A stretch of DNA of 64,000 bases from Rhynchonema sp. JSB1_4 (Eukaryota; Nematoda; Chromadorea; Monhysterida; Xyalidae). Below, in pieces: positions 1-10,510 of the stretch. A model generated the notes under the pieces. The model was not told the origin of the DNA, searched no databases, and saw only the letters and a list, made by a program, of their open reading frames with translations. How positions within the stretch are numbered: the stretch's first letter is position 1; each line of letters opens with the position of its first letter. A program made the position numbers and the translations under genes. The stretch is taken from assembly GCA_030248065.1 (NCBI GenBank), contig JASAMV010001589.1, forward strand, positions 1 through 64,000. Reading direction: 5' to 3'.

Positions 1-580
1 ATGGGGCTCACACCATTGCCCCGAACTACCGACCCCTGTCGCCTGTTCGGGTTGTTTCTACTTTTGTATTGCCGCGTTTCACTGTTTTGTAATGGTTTCA
101 AGCCGCTCTTGTCGGCCATCTTTGTTTAGACAAATTCAAATTTCCCGCTCAACAATTACTCTTTTATTATAACATACACACATAGGACTTTTATCGTATG
201 CATAAGCCAGGTTTATTATGTCAACCAATCATATTATACAAGTGCAATATTCCAACCAATCAGCGTTTAGTATACTCTTGTCTTGTATTAATTCTCTGTG
301 TGCGGTGACTACTTAAACTCTGTTCTTGCCATACAAATCGAACTTCTCTTCTCTCTCTTTACCTGAATCTACGTGTGATCTACGTCCGATCGTATAATAA
401 AACGACGAAATATTATTCGATAAACCAACCGGGGGCTAGCACGTGTGGCTCAATACTACCAATACTAACCTCCCTTCGAGTTGGAACGGTCGTCGATTGC
501 CATTCAGGGCCCGGAGTTATCTTCGGTCGGCCCGTATTGGAGCGAGGCCGCGGCAGGCAGACTTCGGGTGCACTTCGTCA
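1..580 (+). promoter_or_regulatory. Possible promoter/leader of the long ORF, LTR-like
   Basis: Non-coding stretch ahead of the long intronless ORF. Two CCAATC boxes lie near 225 and 254 and an AT-rich TATAATAAA segment lies at about 393. Pyrimidine-rich sequence around 340-360 could hold an initiator. The arrangement resembles the promoter of a mobile element such as an LTR, but no second copy is in the window, so terminal repeats cannot be shown. Confidence 0.3.
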
Positions 581-3500
581 ATGATGCACCATGCACCAAG
601 CTTGGATCAGGACGCTGAGCCAAGTTGCACACTTTTCAAGGGACAGGACGCTGACCCAAACCATAGGAAACATATGGGTCCCCCGGGATCAGCTGGCGAG
701 TCTGCATTAGCAGATGAGCCAAACCAATATGAGGAACTTAGGGACGTGGACGCGGATCAATCTGCAACTGGGGTTGGGATTGAGGTCGCGGACAACGATA
801 GGAACGATATGCAGAACGGAAGCCGTCAGAAAGTACGCTTTGATTTACCCACGGCACCGTCCTCTATATGTTCAGATGATGACGACTCGGGTAGCATTCG
901 GTTGCTTCCTGACTCTGATGATTCTATGGATTATAAGAATACGTCTGATAGGTTGCAACAGCTGCTAAGCCAGTCGGAGGAATCCTACTCATGGGCGGAG
1001 TTGGTGGAGCAACAACTCTCCAAACCCTCAGTGTTGGAAGATAAGCTAGGTGAAGACGGATACGAGGCAGGGGATGAAGCCCATATGGAACCCGCCCAGG
1101 AGGGACAGATACATACTAAAGGGACGGTTCATAGGGGACTGGTGGCCTTGCCCACGGTGACTGAAACAGCTGAGATGTTAGGATTGGATGAGATAGAACG
1201 CGCTATGCAAAATAGGGACGAAAGCACGGCCGAGGCGACTGCCATCGACCGTGGTGAGTCATTCATAGGTACAGAACAGCAGGCCCAAAGAGGTTCCACA
1301 CCAATTATGATTGGATATGATATCGTGACTGACGATGAGATGAAGGCACACCCCTTGTGCAACTATGGGTCCGTGGGAGAGACCGTAGGATTGTTGGCTG
1401 AAGCCGTCGCCATTCGACAGGATCTAGAATCCGGGTCGACCAGCGTCGGATTCATCAACGGAAAGTTGGCTAAGGAGACAGGGGAACACTCGGCGAGCCC
1501 GGTGTTCACTATTGAGGCAGAGGTACGCGATCCTTTCGGTGGGGTGCCTAAGGAACAGAGACACCAGCCTGTCCGTTCGAATACGGCACCACCCGTGGTT
1601 GCGTCCGCTGATGATCAATGTGACATACGTGAGGTATCTATGCATTCGACGATTGAGGTTGCGGCAACGGCAGGCGCCCGGGAGGAAGCTAGGCTGCCTA
1701 CCTCAGCCGAGGCTTCCACGATAAGTAAGACACTTACGAAGAGTACGGATGATAACGCTAAAAGAGATATGGTTGTTCATGATAACAAGAGTGATGTTTC
1801 ACTGCCCGGGGTACGGTCGAATACCCGCCCGGTCTGTGATAATAACATGGACAACGCGAATAGGAACAATAAGAATAGTCCAGTTCCGAACCCCAGTGAT
1901 GGTGAAATGCCATCGGGCGGAACTGAAGAGATAAGAACGAATGGAAGAGAAAGTCGTGTCAGTAGCCCTACTCCGGATACTGCACGAAAAGAGGTGACAG
2001 CACCACTTCGGGTGCTGAGTTCTGATGATTCTTCGTCAGCAGGTCTGACGAGTCCAGGTAGGTATCATGGTATGACAGGATATAAGATATGTACAAGTGA
2101 TGTTTCACAAAAGATCACATTGGACAAGAAGTATATGTTGCCAAAGTCAATAGTATGGGGAAGTACGGCCTCTTCCAAGGCGTACTCGTCGATTCGGTTC
2201 GAGGCCTTGACCAACGTCATGGTGCGTGGTATCAGGGATTCCGATTTCGTGCCTGAATTGAAAGGGAAAGCTAAGAAGAGGGCTGATTATGTTTGGAGGA
2301 AAGGGATTGACCCTCTATTGGGCATCCCGCGGAAGGAACTAGTACCCACAGGGGACGACGATGTGGAACTATGCTTGATGGCTAGGAACAACGTGTCACT
2401 GGCTGACCTGACGTGTGCCAGACTTTATAAGGAGGGACACGAGTTTAGTGCGCATCACGAGGTTATGAAACGCGCGCTTCGTGTGAATACGTTGGCGTAT
2501 AGGTACCGATATAGGATCCAGCTAAGTCAGGACAAGCCAGGTGTCTTCGTCACCCCTGGGCAACTAGATCTGCCAGTGAGGCTAAGGAATAAACGTCGAC
2601 TTACGGGTTTCGATCCATCGTACCTCGATGGTATCGACACCAGAAGGCCATATGAAATAGACCCGGTCATGATTGCGAAATACGATCCTCGTCGGTCGAC
2701 GCATGGGTGCGTCAACGGCCTGGAATGGGGTAAAGTAAAGGTTTATTGGGTTAAGAGTAGAACAATAAACAAATTAAGCAAGTCATGGAAGGAAGGTCAT
2801 AAGAAAGGAGGTTCTCAGATCCCAAATCCTGATCTGAGTGGAGGTCCAGACCATATGCTAATTTTAGAGTTCGAGCCCTGCAATGTGCCCGGTAGCGTTT
2901 GTGGGTATTCTGCATACTTCAGTTATATGCACGGCGAGTTCTTGTTCGACATGAGCTCGACCGAAGTAGGTATCCGAAGGGAAGTGCAGGCTTGCTTGCG
3001 CGAGTCAAGCCATTGTATATACGCCCCGTTCGCCCCTTGCGAACTCAGGGAGTTCCGAGTGGGAACGGAATACGATGCCAAGAAGATGGAAAGATATGCC
3101 AGTTATATGAGTGACGTGACGATCGACTCCGCTGAAGAGTGGATCGGTTCGGAGGATGAATGGTATGTCCCAGCCGACGAGGCAGGAGGTATTCCGAGAC
3201 CGACTAAGAAACTCCAGCGCAAACAACAGGCGTGGAGAACGCATCGCATAGCCAAAGTTTATGATTCGTCTGGTTATGACGCCACCTCATTCGGTGGGAG
3301 AGAGACGGGCCAGCGCACGCGTCAACGCTGCATGATTAATACGGAAGCTATGTGCTCTGAAGATGGGACGGCGGAACGGGCCGGAGCGTATGCCAAAAGT
3401 GGTGAACCGCTAGCCGCTAGGAAGTTAGGTGGGAACGACGGTAGCCAGGTTGTTCTTCAATCTGACTCCCCTAGTGACCAACAGGCAAATAACCACGTGG

Positions 3501-3838
3501 TGGGTAGTGTACACCAGGATCTATGTTTAGTGAAGAACCCAGAAGAGCAAACCATAATAAGTCATAGTAAGCTAGACCCTGATACGGATAAGTCACCAAC
3601 GACCAATCCGCATACACACACTGCACCCCAACCACACCACCACCGCTTTACTTATACTGTATGTATTTATAAGTCGGCCACGGAGCGCACACTCACGGTG
3701 GGCTGCGTGCGTGCCAGCTTGCTGCGTCATTGTGCACGCGCGGCCGACTTGTGCATGTTGTCCGAAACATTGTGTTATAGTAAATTGCCAAATTCGCTGC
3801 CGTATAAAGTATGCCCCATAGTTAATGTCAAGTTATAA
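581..3838 (+). CDS. Long intronless ORF, unknown, probably mobile-element derived
   Basis: An uninterrupted frame of about 1085 codons from the ATG ATG pair at 581; the frame is also open upstream to about 443 but without an ATG. Residues 1 to about 550 are acidic, low in hydrophobics and rich in S, T, D and E, so probably disordered. Residues about 550-900 are more ordered, with many aromatic and basic residues and scattered Trp (YVWRKGIDPLLG, LEWGKVKVYWVK). I see no zinc knuckle, protease, reverse transcriptase or transposase motif. Every other sizeable gene here is broken by short introns, so a 3.2-kb intronless frame points to a mobile-element protein (gag-like or accessory) or a retrocopy. 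About the last 60 codons, from 3654, lie inside a repeat that recurs at 5167, so the natural C-terminus was probably replaced. Function is unknown. Confidence 0.55.
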   Translation: MMHHAPSLDQDAEPSCTLFKGQDADPNHRKHMGPPGSAGESALADEPNQYEELRDVDADQSATGVGIEVADNDRNDMQNGSRQKVRFDLPTAPSSICSDDDDSGSIRLLPDSDDSMDYKNTSDRLQQLLSQSEESYSWAELVEQQLSKPSVLEDKLGEDGYEAGDEAHMEPAQEGQIHTKGTVHRGLVALPTVTETAEMLGLDEIERAMQNRDESTAEATAIDRGESFIGTEQQAQRGSTPIMIGYDIVTDDEMKAHPLCNYGSVGETVGLLAEAVAIRQDLESGSTSVGFINGKLAKETGEHSASPVFTIEAEVRDPFGGVPKEQRHQPVRSNTAPPVVASADDQCDIREVSMHSTIEVAATAGAREEARLPTSAEASTISKTLTKSTDDNAKRDMVVHDNKSDVSLPGVRSNTRPVCDNNMDNANRNNKNSPVPNPSDGEMPSGGTEEIRTNGRESRVSSPTPDTARKEVTAPLRVLSSDDSSSAGLTSPGRYHGMTGYKICTSDVSQKITLDKKYMLPKSIVWGSTASSKAYSSIRFEALTNVMVRGIRDSDFVPELKGKAKKRADYVWRKGIDPLLGIPRKELVPTGDDDVELCLMARNNVSLADLTCARLYKEGHEFSAHHEVMKRALRVNTLAYRYRYRIQLSQDKPGVFVTPGQLDLPVRLRNKRRLTGFDPSYLDGIDTRRPYEIDPVMIAKYDPRRSTHGCVNGLEWGKVKVYWVKSRTINKLSKSWKEGHKKGGSQIPNPDLSGGPDHMLILEFEPCNVPGSVCGYSAYFSYMHGEFLFDMSSTEVGIRREVQACLRESSHCIYAPFAPCELREFRVGTEYDAKKMERYASYMSDVTIDSAEEWIGSEDEWYVPADEAGGIPRPTKKLQRKQQAWRTHRIAKVYDSSGYDATSFGGRETGQRTRQRCMINTEAMCSEDGTAERAGAYAKSGEPLAARKLGGNDGSQVVLQSDSPSDQQANNHVVGSVHQDLCLVKNPEEQTIISHSKLDPDTDKSPTTNPHTHTAPQPHHHRFTYTVCIYKSATERTLTVGCVRASLLRHCARAADLCMLSETLCYSKLPNSLPYKVCPIVNVKL

Positions 3839-4124
3839 ACCCGAACGCTAACCATGCGCGGTTCTGAAACACTGCGCGCAGCTGCCTGGCTGGCTGGCAA
3901 GCTGCGTGTGTGCTGGTTGTCCGAGTGTTTCAGAAGTTTACTTTACTGTGCCGCAGCGAATTTGGAAATTTACTATAGCTGTGTTGCGTCTCAGAAATAG
4001 AAAAGCACAAAACAACTTTCTCCAAATCAGGGTTGGATTAAAAATTTTTTTTATTATCAAACTTTTTTTTAAACAAAAAACTTTTTAAATTTTTTTTAAA
4101 AATCACTTTTTTTATTCCGGACCC
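3654..4124 (+). repeat. Dispersed repeat unit, copy 1
   Basis: About 470 bases starting TACTGTATGTATTTATAAG and ending near TTCCGGACC. It is nearly identical to 5167-5620, apart from small indels. It includes a MITE-like core (3777-3976, bounded by TATAGTAAATT and AATTTACTATA) and, at 4028, the left end of the hAT-like element. It supplies the stop codon of the upstream long ORF. Confidence 0.75.
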
Positions 4125-4275
4125 CCAAAAAATTGGTTTCTAGAAAAATGAAATCATGTTACTTAGGTATGTTTTGAGTGACACTAAAGAGAGCTTCTCC
4201 ACTGACTTGCATGTTTATGTCGATCACCTGCGATCTAGCCCATTTTGGTCATAACTTTGAGAACCCGCCCGAAGG

Positions 4276-4602
4276 TATAGTCCGTCTACCAGCTCATGGC
4301 ACTTTGTGTTGCAGCTGGCCGGTTTTTTCCTTCCTCCACGTTCTAATGAAAGAGAAATTGAGCGTGAGCGATTTTGCAAAAAAAACTTAAAAAATAAGAA
4401 AATGTGTCGAAAACAATTGAATTCGATCAAATTTAAAATTAAATTAAATTAAAATCGATAAAACACGTCGATTTCATAAAAACAGTAATTTAGGAGCAAA
4501 AATATTTTTTTGGAAACTCAATTTCTTTCAATAGAACGTGGAGGAAGGGAACAAACCAGCCAGCAGCAACACAAAGTGCCATGAGCTGGTGGACGGACTA
4601 TA
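4276..4602. mobile_element. MITE, Tc1/mariner-like, TAGTCC family copy 1
   Basis: The ends are inverted repeats beginning TATAGTCCGTC and closing GACGGACTATA, extending through the ACCAGCTCATGGCACTTTGTG region on both sides. TA on each side fits a Tc1/mariner-type target duplication. The AT-rich interior is non-coding. A near-identical copy lies at 8052-8382 and a more distant relative at 58187-58543. Confidence 0.8.
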
Positions 4603-4775
4603 ACTCTGTGGGCATATATGGCAAAGGGAAGACCAACCTTCTGTTTGTGAATTTGGGGATAAATTTGAAGAGAGATAAAGATTTGCACCACACTCATGTT
4701 GTGTGACAAAAGCAACAAATGACAAATCCACACAACTGCAAATAGGCGAGCAACGTGGAGTCTGTCTTTAGCTTA

Positions 4776-6039
4776 GGCTGTGAGCAGATAAACGCGGAAT
4801 GCGGAAATTGGTTAGCAGATAAACGCGGAATGGCAGATTTCTGCATTCCGCATTCCGCGTTTATCTGCTCACCTTTGAGGAATTCTGCATTTCTGCAAGT
4901 AAATTTATGCTTTTGGTCAAACCTCTCTGTTGCTGTTTGCGTTAACACGCAACATTTTGAGGTCAGCACGCTGGAAGTTGTCATCGTCACCCAAGCACGC
5001 ACCACTCCGCAAAGGTGAGCAGATAAACGCGGAATGCGGAATGCAGAAATCTGCCATTTCGCGTTTATCTGCTAACCAATTTCCGCATTCCGCGTTTATC
5101 TGCTCACAGCTTTATGCTTTTGGTCAAACCTCTCTGTTGCTGTTTCCCCAAACAATTGCCAGAGTGTACTGTATGTATTTATAAGTCGGCCACGGAGCGC
5201 ACACTCACGGTGGGCTGCGTGCGTGCCAGCTTGCTGCGTCATTGTGCACGCGCGGCCGACTTGTGCATGTTGTCCGAAACATTGTGTTATAGTAAATTGC
5301 CAAATTCGCTGCCGTACAGTAAAGTATGCCCCATAGTTAATGTCAAGTTATAAACCGGTTCTGAAACACTGCGCGCAGCTGCCTGGCTGGCTGGCAAGCT
5401 GCGTGTGTGCTGGTTGTCCGAGTGTTTCAGAAGTTTACTTTACTGTGCCGCAGCGAATTTGGAAATTTACTATAGCTGTGTTGCGTCTCAGAAATAGAAA
5501 AGCACAAAACAACTTTCTCCAAATCAGGGTTGGATTAAAAAATTTTTTATTATCAAACTTTTTTTAAACAAAAAACTTTTTAAATTTTTTTTTTAAAAAT
5601 CACTTTTTTTATTCCGGACCACACCTTTGCGGAGTGGTGCGTGCTTGGGTGACGATGACAACGTCCAGCGTGCTGACCTCAAAATGTTGCGTGTTAACGC
5701 AAACAGCAACAGAGAGGTTTGACCAAAAGCATAAAGCTGTGAGCAGATAAACGCGGAATGCGGAAATTGGTTAGCAGATAAACGCGGAATGGCAGATTTC
5801 TGCATTCCGCATTCCGCGTTTATCTGCTCACCTTTGCGGAGTGGTGCGTGCTTGGGTGACGATGACAACTTCCAGCGTGCTGACCTCAAAATGTTGCGTG
5901 TTAACGCAAACAGCAACAGAGAGGTTTGACCAAAAGCATAAATTTACTTGCAGAAATGCAGAATTCCTCAAAGGTGAGCAGATAAACGCGGAATGCGGAA
6001 TGCAGAAACCTGCCATTCCGCGTTTATCTGCTCACAGCC
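4776..6039. mobile_element. Harbinger-like inverted-repeat element, composite
   Basis: Ends GGCTGTGAGCAGATAAACGC and its complement, flanked by TTA at 4773-4775 and 6040-6042, a 3-bp target duplication typical of PIF/Harbinger. The 27-base unit with GCAGATAAACGCGGAATG recurs at least eight times in both orientations (about 4781, 4812, 4850, 5018, 5058, 5740, 5775, 5975). The middle (5167-5620) is a copy of the repeat found at 3654, so the element looks composite or rearranged. There is no transposase frame. Confidence 0.65.
5167..5620 (+). repeat. Dispersed repeat unit, copy 2
   Basis: Second copy of the 3654-4124 unit, including the same CTCCAAAT/CAGGG hAT junction near 5520-5530. It has a deletion of about 18 bases relative to copy 1 after the word AAGTTATAAACC. 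It sits inside the Harbinger-like element, so it was copied there after the hAT left end had joined the flanking repeat. Confidence 0.7.
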
Positions 6040-6394
6040 TTACGTCGATAGCTCAATAACTGTACAGTATACAGTATGGGGTGTCCTATATTATATCAAT
6101 ACCTGCAGCGATTGTTGGGATGTCTGGGAACTGTGTGAGTCCATTACAACGCCATTTTAAACTGAAATATAAGCGCCGCAGGCGATTTTTTGAGAATGGT
6201 GAGCAATAAAACGCATGAAAACATGCATTTTTACCTTAAAAAGTGCGAAAATAACGAAAAAAAGGGGGAAAATAATTTTAAAAGATGGACTTACTTTTTA
6301 AAATTTTAAAATAAAAAAAGTGGCCAGCTTTTTTTTAAAAAAAAATTTTTTTACAAAAATTTTTTACTTTTTTAAATCCAACCCTGCTCCAAAT

Positions 6395-6840
6395 CCAATC
6401 CCAAAAATCTAGAAATCCCATGCCTAGTCTCCATTTCATGAAAAAATGGACCAAAACAAACGCCTTGAACAATGAATTTACTGCCTTTACCAGCACGCAA
6501 TGTTTCATGTTTACACTGTTTCGAAAATGCTACCCTAATTTCCAAAGACTATAACTGGAGTATGGTCATAGAGACATATCGCTCGGGCAGAAACCGAAAT
6601 CCATCAAATTTTCACACTTCTTTTTCTGCTTTCATGTTTTCTGAAAGAAACAATTAGGAAAGTTCTGACGTTGAACTGCTATGTGTGACGTGACAGACAA
6701 TGCAGTCCACAATTGTACAAAGCCTGCCGTACAAGTGAAGTTAAGACGAGCGTGAGCTGCATTGTGAGTGTACGTCCTGTTGGGGATGCACTGTTGACAA
6801 TGGTTTGCTTCAAAACAAGCCAAGCCGGAACATCGTACCC
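6395..6840. other. Intergenic, nothing recognised
   Basis: Between the hAT-like element and the first EGF gene. Short frames are open but show no coding character. It is likely the 3' flank of the minus-strand EGF gene. Confidence 0.5.
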
Positions 6841-7257
6841 TCAGAATCGCTTCTCTACACTCCGTTGCTTGTGTTCCGGTTTGACGCGTGTTCGTTGTTT
6901 GTTGTATCGAATCCAACAGGCGGTAACAGTGGTCAAGGCAGTGAGGGACACAACCACTGACATCACCAACATGATCTCCCAGCGGTATTTGGCCAGAGTT
7001 GGCAATTTAGTGTCATTGTCTGGATATTGACATTGCTTGCCATGATAACCAGGCAGACAATCGCAGATCAAGACGTCCTCAACACCAAGCGGCCATTCTT
7101 TAGGCATCATGCATATTCCGTGGAAGTTACAATATCTTCCAGGTGATGGCACTTTGTCAGTTGTGCATTTAACAAGGTTAGGATCTTCTGGAATTGGACT
7201 ACAAGCCAAGGAGATCGTTCCAGCACGAATAGCGAAAACAACTAAAATTGGTTTCAT
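6841..7257 (-). CDS. EGF-domain type I membrane protein, copy 1
   Basis: 138-residue protein read from the ATG at 7257; the frame extends upstream, but this Met opens a clear signal peptide (MKPILVVFAIRAG). One EGF-like domain follows at about residues 25-70, with six cysteines in the order KC, YC, GIC, IC, DC, QC and the classic CDCLPGYHGKQC end. A juxtamembrane LAKYRWE, a hydrophobic segment of about 23 residues (IMLVMSVVVSLTALTTVTAC) and a short basic tail WIRYNKQRTRVK follow. The layout fits EGF-family membrane-anchored ligands (Spitz/TGF-alpha/neuregulin type), presumably signalling at the cell surface; this is inferred from architecture only. The 117-base membrane/tail segment is almost identical to the gene at 12831, while the EGF part has diverged. 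The segment shows no internal intron. Confidence 0.75.
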   Translation of the reverse strand: MKPILVVFAIRAGTISLACSPIPEDPNLVKCTTDKVPSPGRYCNFHGICMMPKEWPLGVEDVLICDCLPGYHGKQCQYPDNDTKLPTLAKYRWEIMLVMSVVVSLTALTTVTACWIRYNKQRTRVKPEHKQRSVEKRF

Positions 7258-7517
7258 TGCTGATTTCTCGTTGGTTTTCTCTATTGAATAAAATTGGTTT
7301 TGACCAGACCAAAAAGTATTTTTGCAGTGACCCTTACCATTTCGACCTGTATTCACAACGGGCGAGCTGCCAGGCCAACAAACAATGCAATTTTTGCCCG
7401 GTTTTGCTTTGCTATTCAACAACTTGTTTCTTGTGTGTCAAAAGTGGTGCTACCAGACTATGACTTGGTTTTTAACTTAGATTTTTCGGTTACAATTTAT
7501 AATATTTATTGTATCGC

Positions 7518-7960
7518 TTACGTATGAGTTGTGTGCCAGTAAACAAAATACACCAATAAACCAGTGTGCCATTCATAGTCAACCGATGTCGTTCCTAAAA
7601 ATTGCACTGTGTTCGGATTCCTCGCATGATCTACAAGCACTTGTAGCTTGTCTGGCTCGTAAATTAAGAATACGTCATCTCGCAAATTAGCCATCGAATC
7701 AACCAACTTTAACATTTCCGGTTGATCGTCATTTGTCTTCTTTCTGAAAACCAAATGCAACTCTAGTCTGTGGATTTCTGAAAAACGATGATCACTAACC
7801 CAGTTTCTGTGTCATCCGTATTCGCTTTTGTTGTCTTTGATTTTGAGTATGCACTGCCCCGGTAACGCAAACCAACAGATTGATGCAATCAATTTTGAAC
7901 GGCGCTGTTGATTGGGGCTGCAAACGACGGCTCAATTTGTTCAACCGCATAATTTATTTT
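7518..7960 (-). pseudogene. Decayed membrane protein related to the gene at 9576
   Basis: Two pieces resemble the gene at 9576. At about 7850-7912 the minus strand carries an APINSAVQN stretch and a CINLLV-like stretch aligned to the membrane exon there, but it has lost tens of bases of the transmembrane core and gained stops. At 7518-7743, after an acceptor-like GGTTTTCAG matching the tail-exon acceptor of the other gene, an open frame reads KKTNDDQPEMLKLVDSMA and continues for 75 residues to a stop. This could be a pseudogene, or a live gene with a different membrane exon. A MITE (8052-8382) lies just upstream. Confidence 0.4.
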
Positions 7961-8051
7961 CCATATTTTGAAAATTGCGAAAAGCTTTCTTGAATCAATA
8001 AAAACGGAACTACGGCCAGCGGCAGTGGTCCTTGATGGTACGACAATAGTG

Positions 8052-8382
8052 TATAGTCCGTCCACCTGCTCATGGCACTTTCTGTTGCTGATGGCCGGTT
8101 TGTTCCCTTCCTCCACGTTCTAATGAAAGAGAAATTGAGCGTGAGCGATTTTGCAAAAAAAACTTAAAAAATAAGAAAATGTGTCGAAAACGATTGAATT
8201 CGATCAAATTTAAAATTAAATTAAATTAAAATCGATAAAACACGTCGATTTCATAAAAACAGCAATTTAGGAGCAAAAATAATTTTTTTGGAAACTCAAT
8301 TTCTCTTTCATTAGAACGTGGGGGAAGGGAACAAACCAGCCAGCAGCAACACAAAGTGCCATGAGCTGGTGGATGGACTATA
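8052..8382. mobile_element. MITE, Tc1/mariner-like, TAGTCC family copy 2
   Basis: Same family as 4276-4602: ends TATAGTCCGTCCACC and GGTGGATGGACTATA, TA on both flanks, and an interior nearly identical over the TTAAAATTAAATTAAAT region. No coding capacity. Confidence 0.8.
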
Positions 8383-9430
8383 TGTACGTGACGTAATGGT
8401 GTTCTGGGACCATTGGTCGTGGAAGGCTGGTTGGTTGGTCGTTGGACAAATGTCGGTTGTTGCAATCTTCTGTCTTTGTGTCACTGCGTCGAGTTTGCAG
8501 CTTTGAGTAAAATATTGGGTGCCACAACATGGTTTTGTTTTCACATAACGTATGCTTGTAAGATACAATTTGCCCAGGTTGTCAGCAAGCAGCTGCTGGT
8601 CAGAAATTAGTCATGAAGCTTCACGCGCTTTGTGCTTCATGATTCAATATTGAACGTTCATGCGTGTGTGCCCCCTGAACACTTACCAACTGGTCGTATA
8701 TATCATACGTGAACATATCGCTGATGTAACATCAGCTGGTCGAGGACTCTGTTGGCACATAGAATCTGCAGAACATCATAATAACACCGGGCAACGTATC
8801 ACCCAGGACATTTATCCCACATTTATCGCAGGACACCGATACACAGCGCGCAAGTTACACTCCGGATCTTTTTTGTCCACTATGTATTTGTTTGCAGACC
8901 ACTGTGAAAACCTTCGAAATGGTTGAGTAGTAGTAGTAGTAGTACTTTATTTCGTTTCAGACACGAAAAGGGTAAACATCAACAACCGCTCGAGGCGTGA
9001 CAGTAATGATGAATACCTAGGTTTTTACAATTTAGCCGGCACCAATTACATAAAGTGTTGGAGTACATTTGCATGAATATAATAATGCAATATTATAATG
9101 CCGTACCGATATAGCGCAAAATTGTGCATTTACTAAAACATGGATCAATTTGATTGCGGTTGACTTACTGTTTCGATCTTTGAAGCGTTTAAAATTTTAT
9201 TCTAGTGTCTCAAGAGTTGGTTGGCTGCTGGTAAGAGTGACCTACCAAATTTATGGAAACAACCAGTGTTATATTATTTACAGTACTCTATACAGACCAG
9301 TATCGATAAATGTTAACTACGGCCCAGATTGCGCGCGATACATCATTAGAAGTAGCATCCATCACAATTTTAATTTCTACAGTTCAGCTTTGCTTGTGAT
9401 TGATTCATGTTTATGACCTGACGATTTACT
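8383..9430. other. Intergenic with a TAG microsatellite
   Basis: No gene recognised. A short (TAG)n run lies at about 8928-8946, followed by TACTTTATTT, a form often seen at the 3' end of non-LTR retroposons; nothing else supports that here. Confidence 0.4.
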
Positions 9431-9575
9431 TGTCAAGCTCTGCGTTGTCTTGCTTGTAATTGTTTGCTGTGGTCCACCACCGATGCTGATCGAAGTTGAG
9501 TATTCACTGAAACGGGTACCCGTTGACAATGGTGGTGTTTGATAGGGCACTTGGTTCGCTTCGATTGCACTGCAT

Positions 9576-10066
9576 TCAGATTGTTCGAATGTTCTGCAAC
9601 GCATATGTGCTTTTCAGTGATCCACGAGACGATCCCAAGTGATAAGGAACCTTGGCAATGGTGATTGACTGGATTTGGTATTCCCATATTTCGCTTTGTT
9701 TCTGAAAACCGCTTTCATTGATCAGAATGAGAAACATCACTTTATTTGCGTTTGACCTTCGATTTGCGCACCACCACGTCAGCAAAATTGCACCTGCCAC
9801 ACAAGTCAACAGATTGATGCAGCCAACGGTGAGGGTAGCAATCAACAGCCAATAGATGGTGTTGTTGACTGGGGCTGAAAACGGTAGCTCACACGTGAGT
9901 TCCAATCATTTGCTGTACAAATTTTTATAACGAGTGACTTACTGCCAACTTTGGCAGCTTCTGCAGTGGTGGTGTTTGTCACTGTTGTAAAACAAGGTTC
10001 TGTTTTGCAATCATCTGAAGTTTCATATCTTGAACAGTCTACATCAATCGGGTCACAGTAATACAA
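9576..10066 (-). CDS. Small single-pass membrane protein, unrecognised
   Basis: Three exons on the minus strand. The upstream exon (from about 10066 or beyond down to 9943) encodes a Cys- and Thr-rich extracellular piece (CDPIDVDCSRYETSDDCK). Donor GCA|GTAAGT leads to acceptor TTTTCAG at 9875-9877. The middle exon, 9741-9874, encodes a hydrophobic segment (WLLIATLTVGCINLLTCVAG) and WWCANRRS. The last exon, 9576-9701, encodes a polar tail of 41 residues. The last intron would be only 39 bases and in frame, so it could also be read through. No ATG is seen for the first exon, so a 5' exon with a signal peptide is probably missing. No family recognised. It shares its middle-exon layout with the decayed copy at 7518. 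Confidence 0.5.
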
Positions 10067-10259
10067 TTAAAAGTAAACAATAATACAATTTCAGACTTAT
10101 ATTTGTGTATGAGTACAGTGTAAGTTGACCTCTCTGCTTGACGACGATTCCACCCCAAATAATTTATTTCTATTTTATTTTCACTTACATATTGTTTTTA
10201 GGCTACCACCCACCATATTGAATAATTTTATTCAGTTTAATTTTGTCATTCTTAATTTT

Positions 10260-10287
10260 ATTTTCATCTTTTTTTTTTTTTACATTA

Positions 10288-10319
<32 letters not shown>

Positions 10320-10330
10320 CCTAATAAAAA
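10260..10330. repeat. Long T tract
   Basis: Runs of 13 and about 30 T with little interruption. The open frames across it (poly-Phe on plus, poly-Lys on minus) are artefacts of the homopolymer. It could be the poly(A) tail of a minus-strand retrocopy, but no source gene is visible next to it. Confidence 0.7.
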
Positions 10331-10510
10331 AAAAATCGGGCTGGCATACACTTTCTTTGTTCTTGTCTTTGTGCCATTGCTGCCACCACAAGGCCCGACA
10401 CACGGACCCCATGCCAGCCATTGGCTACGAACACAACGTGCCACGTGGTGATAGTGGACGCTGTGTTCTCGATGCCAACTGGAATATATTACTTGAATAT
10501 CGAATTAATT

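Larger units (their letters stand above)
4028..6386. mobile_element. hAT-like DNA transposon, non-autonomous, with nested insertions
   Basis: The left end starts CAGGGTTGGATT and the right end finishes AATCCAACCCTG, an imperfect terminal inverted repeat of the CAGGG type typical of hAT elements. Both ends are flanked by the same 8 bases, CTCCAAAT (4020-4027 and 6387-6394); an 8-bp target duplication is the hAT hallmark. No transposase frame is visible. The interior is AT-rich near both ends and holds a TA-flanked MITE (4276-4602) and a Harbinger-like inverted-repeat element (4776-6039), which itself contains a second copy of the flanking repeat. Confidence 0.75.

Noticed and set aside
1..580. 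5' LTR of a retrotransposon
   Set aside because: No matching 3' LTR, primer-binding site or pol gene could be shown in the window, so it is kept only as a possibility.
4770..6060. Protein frames repeating MLFALTRNILRSARW and similar on both strands
   Set aside because: They derive from the repeated inverted units of the Harbinger-like element and are non-coding.
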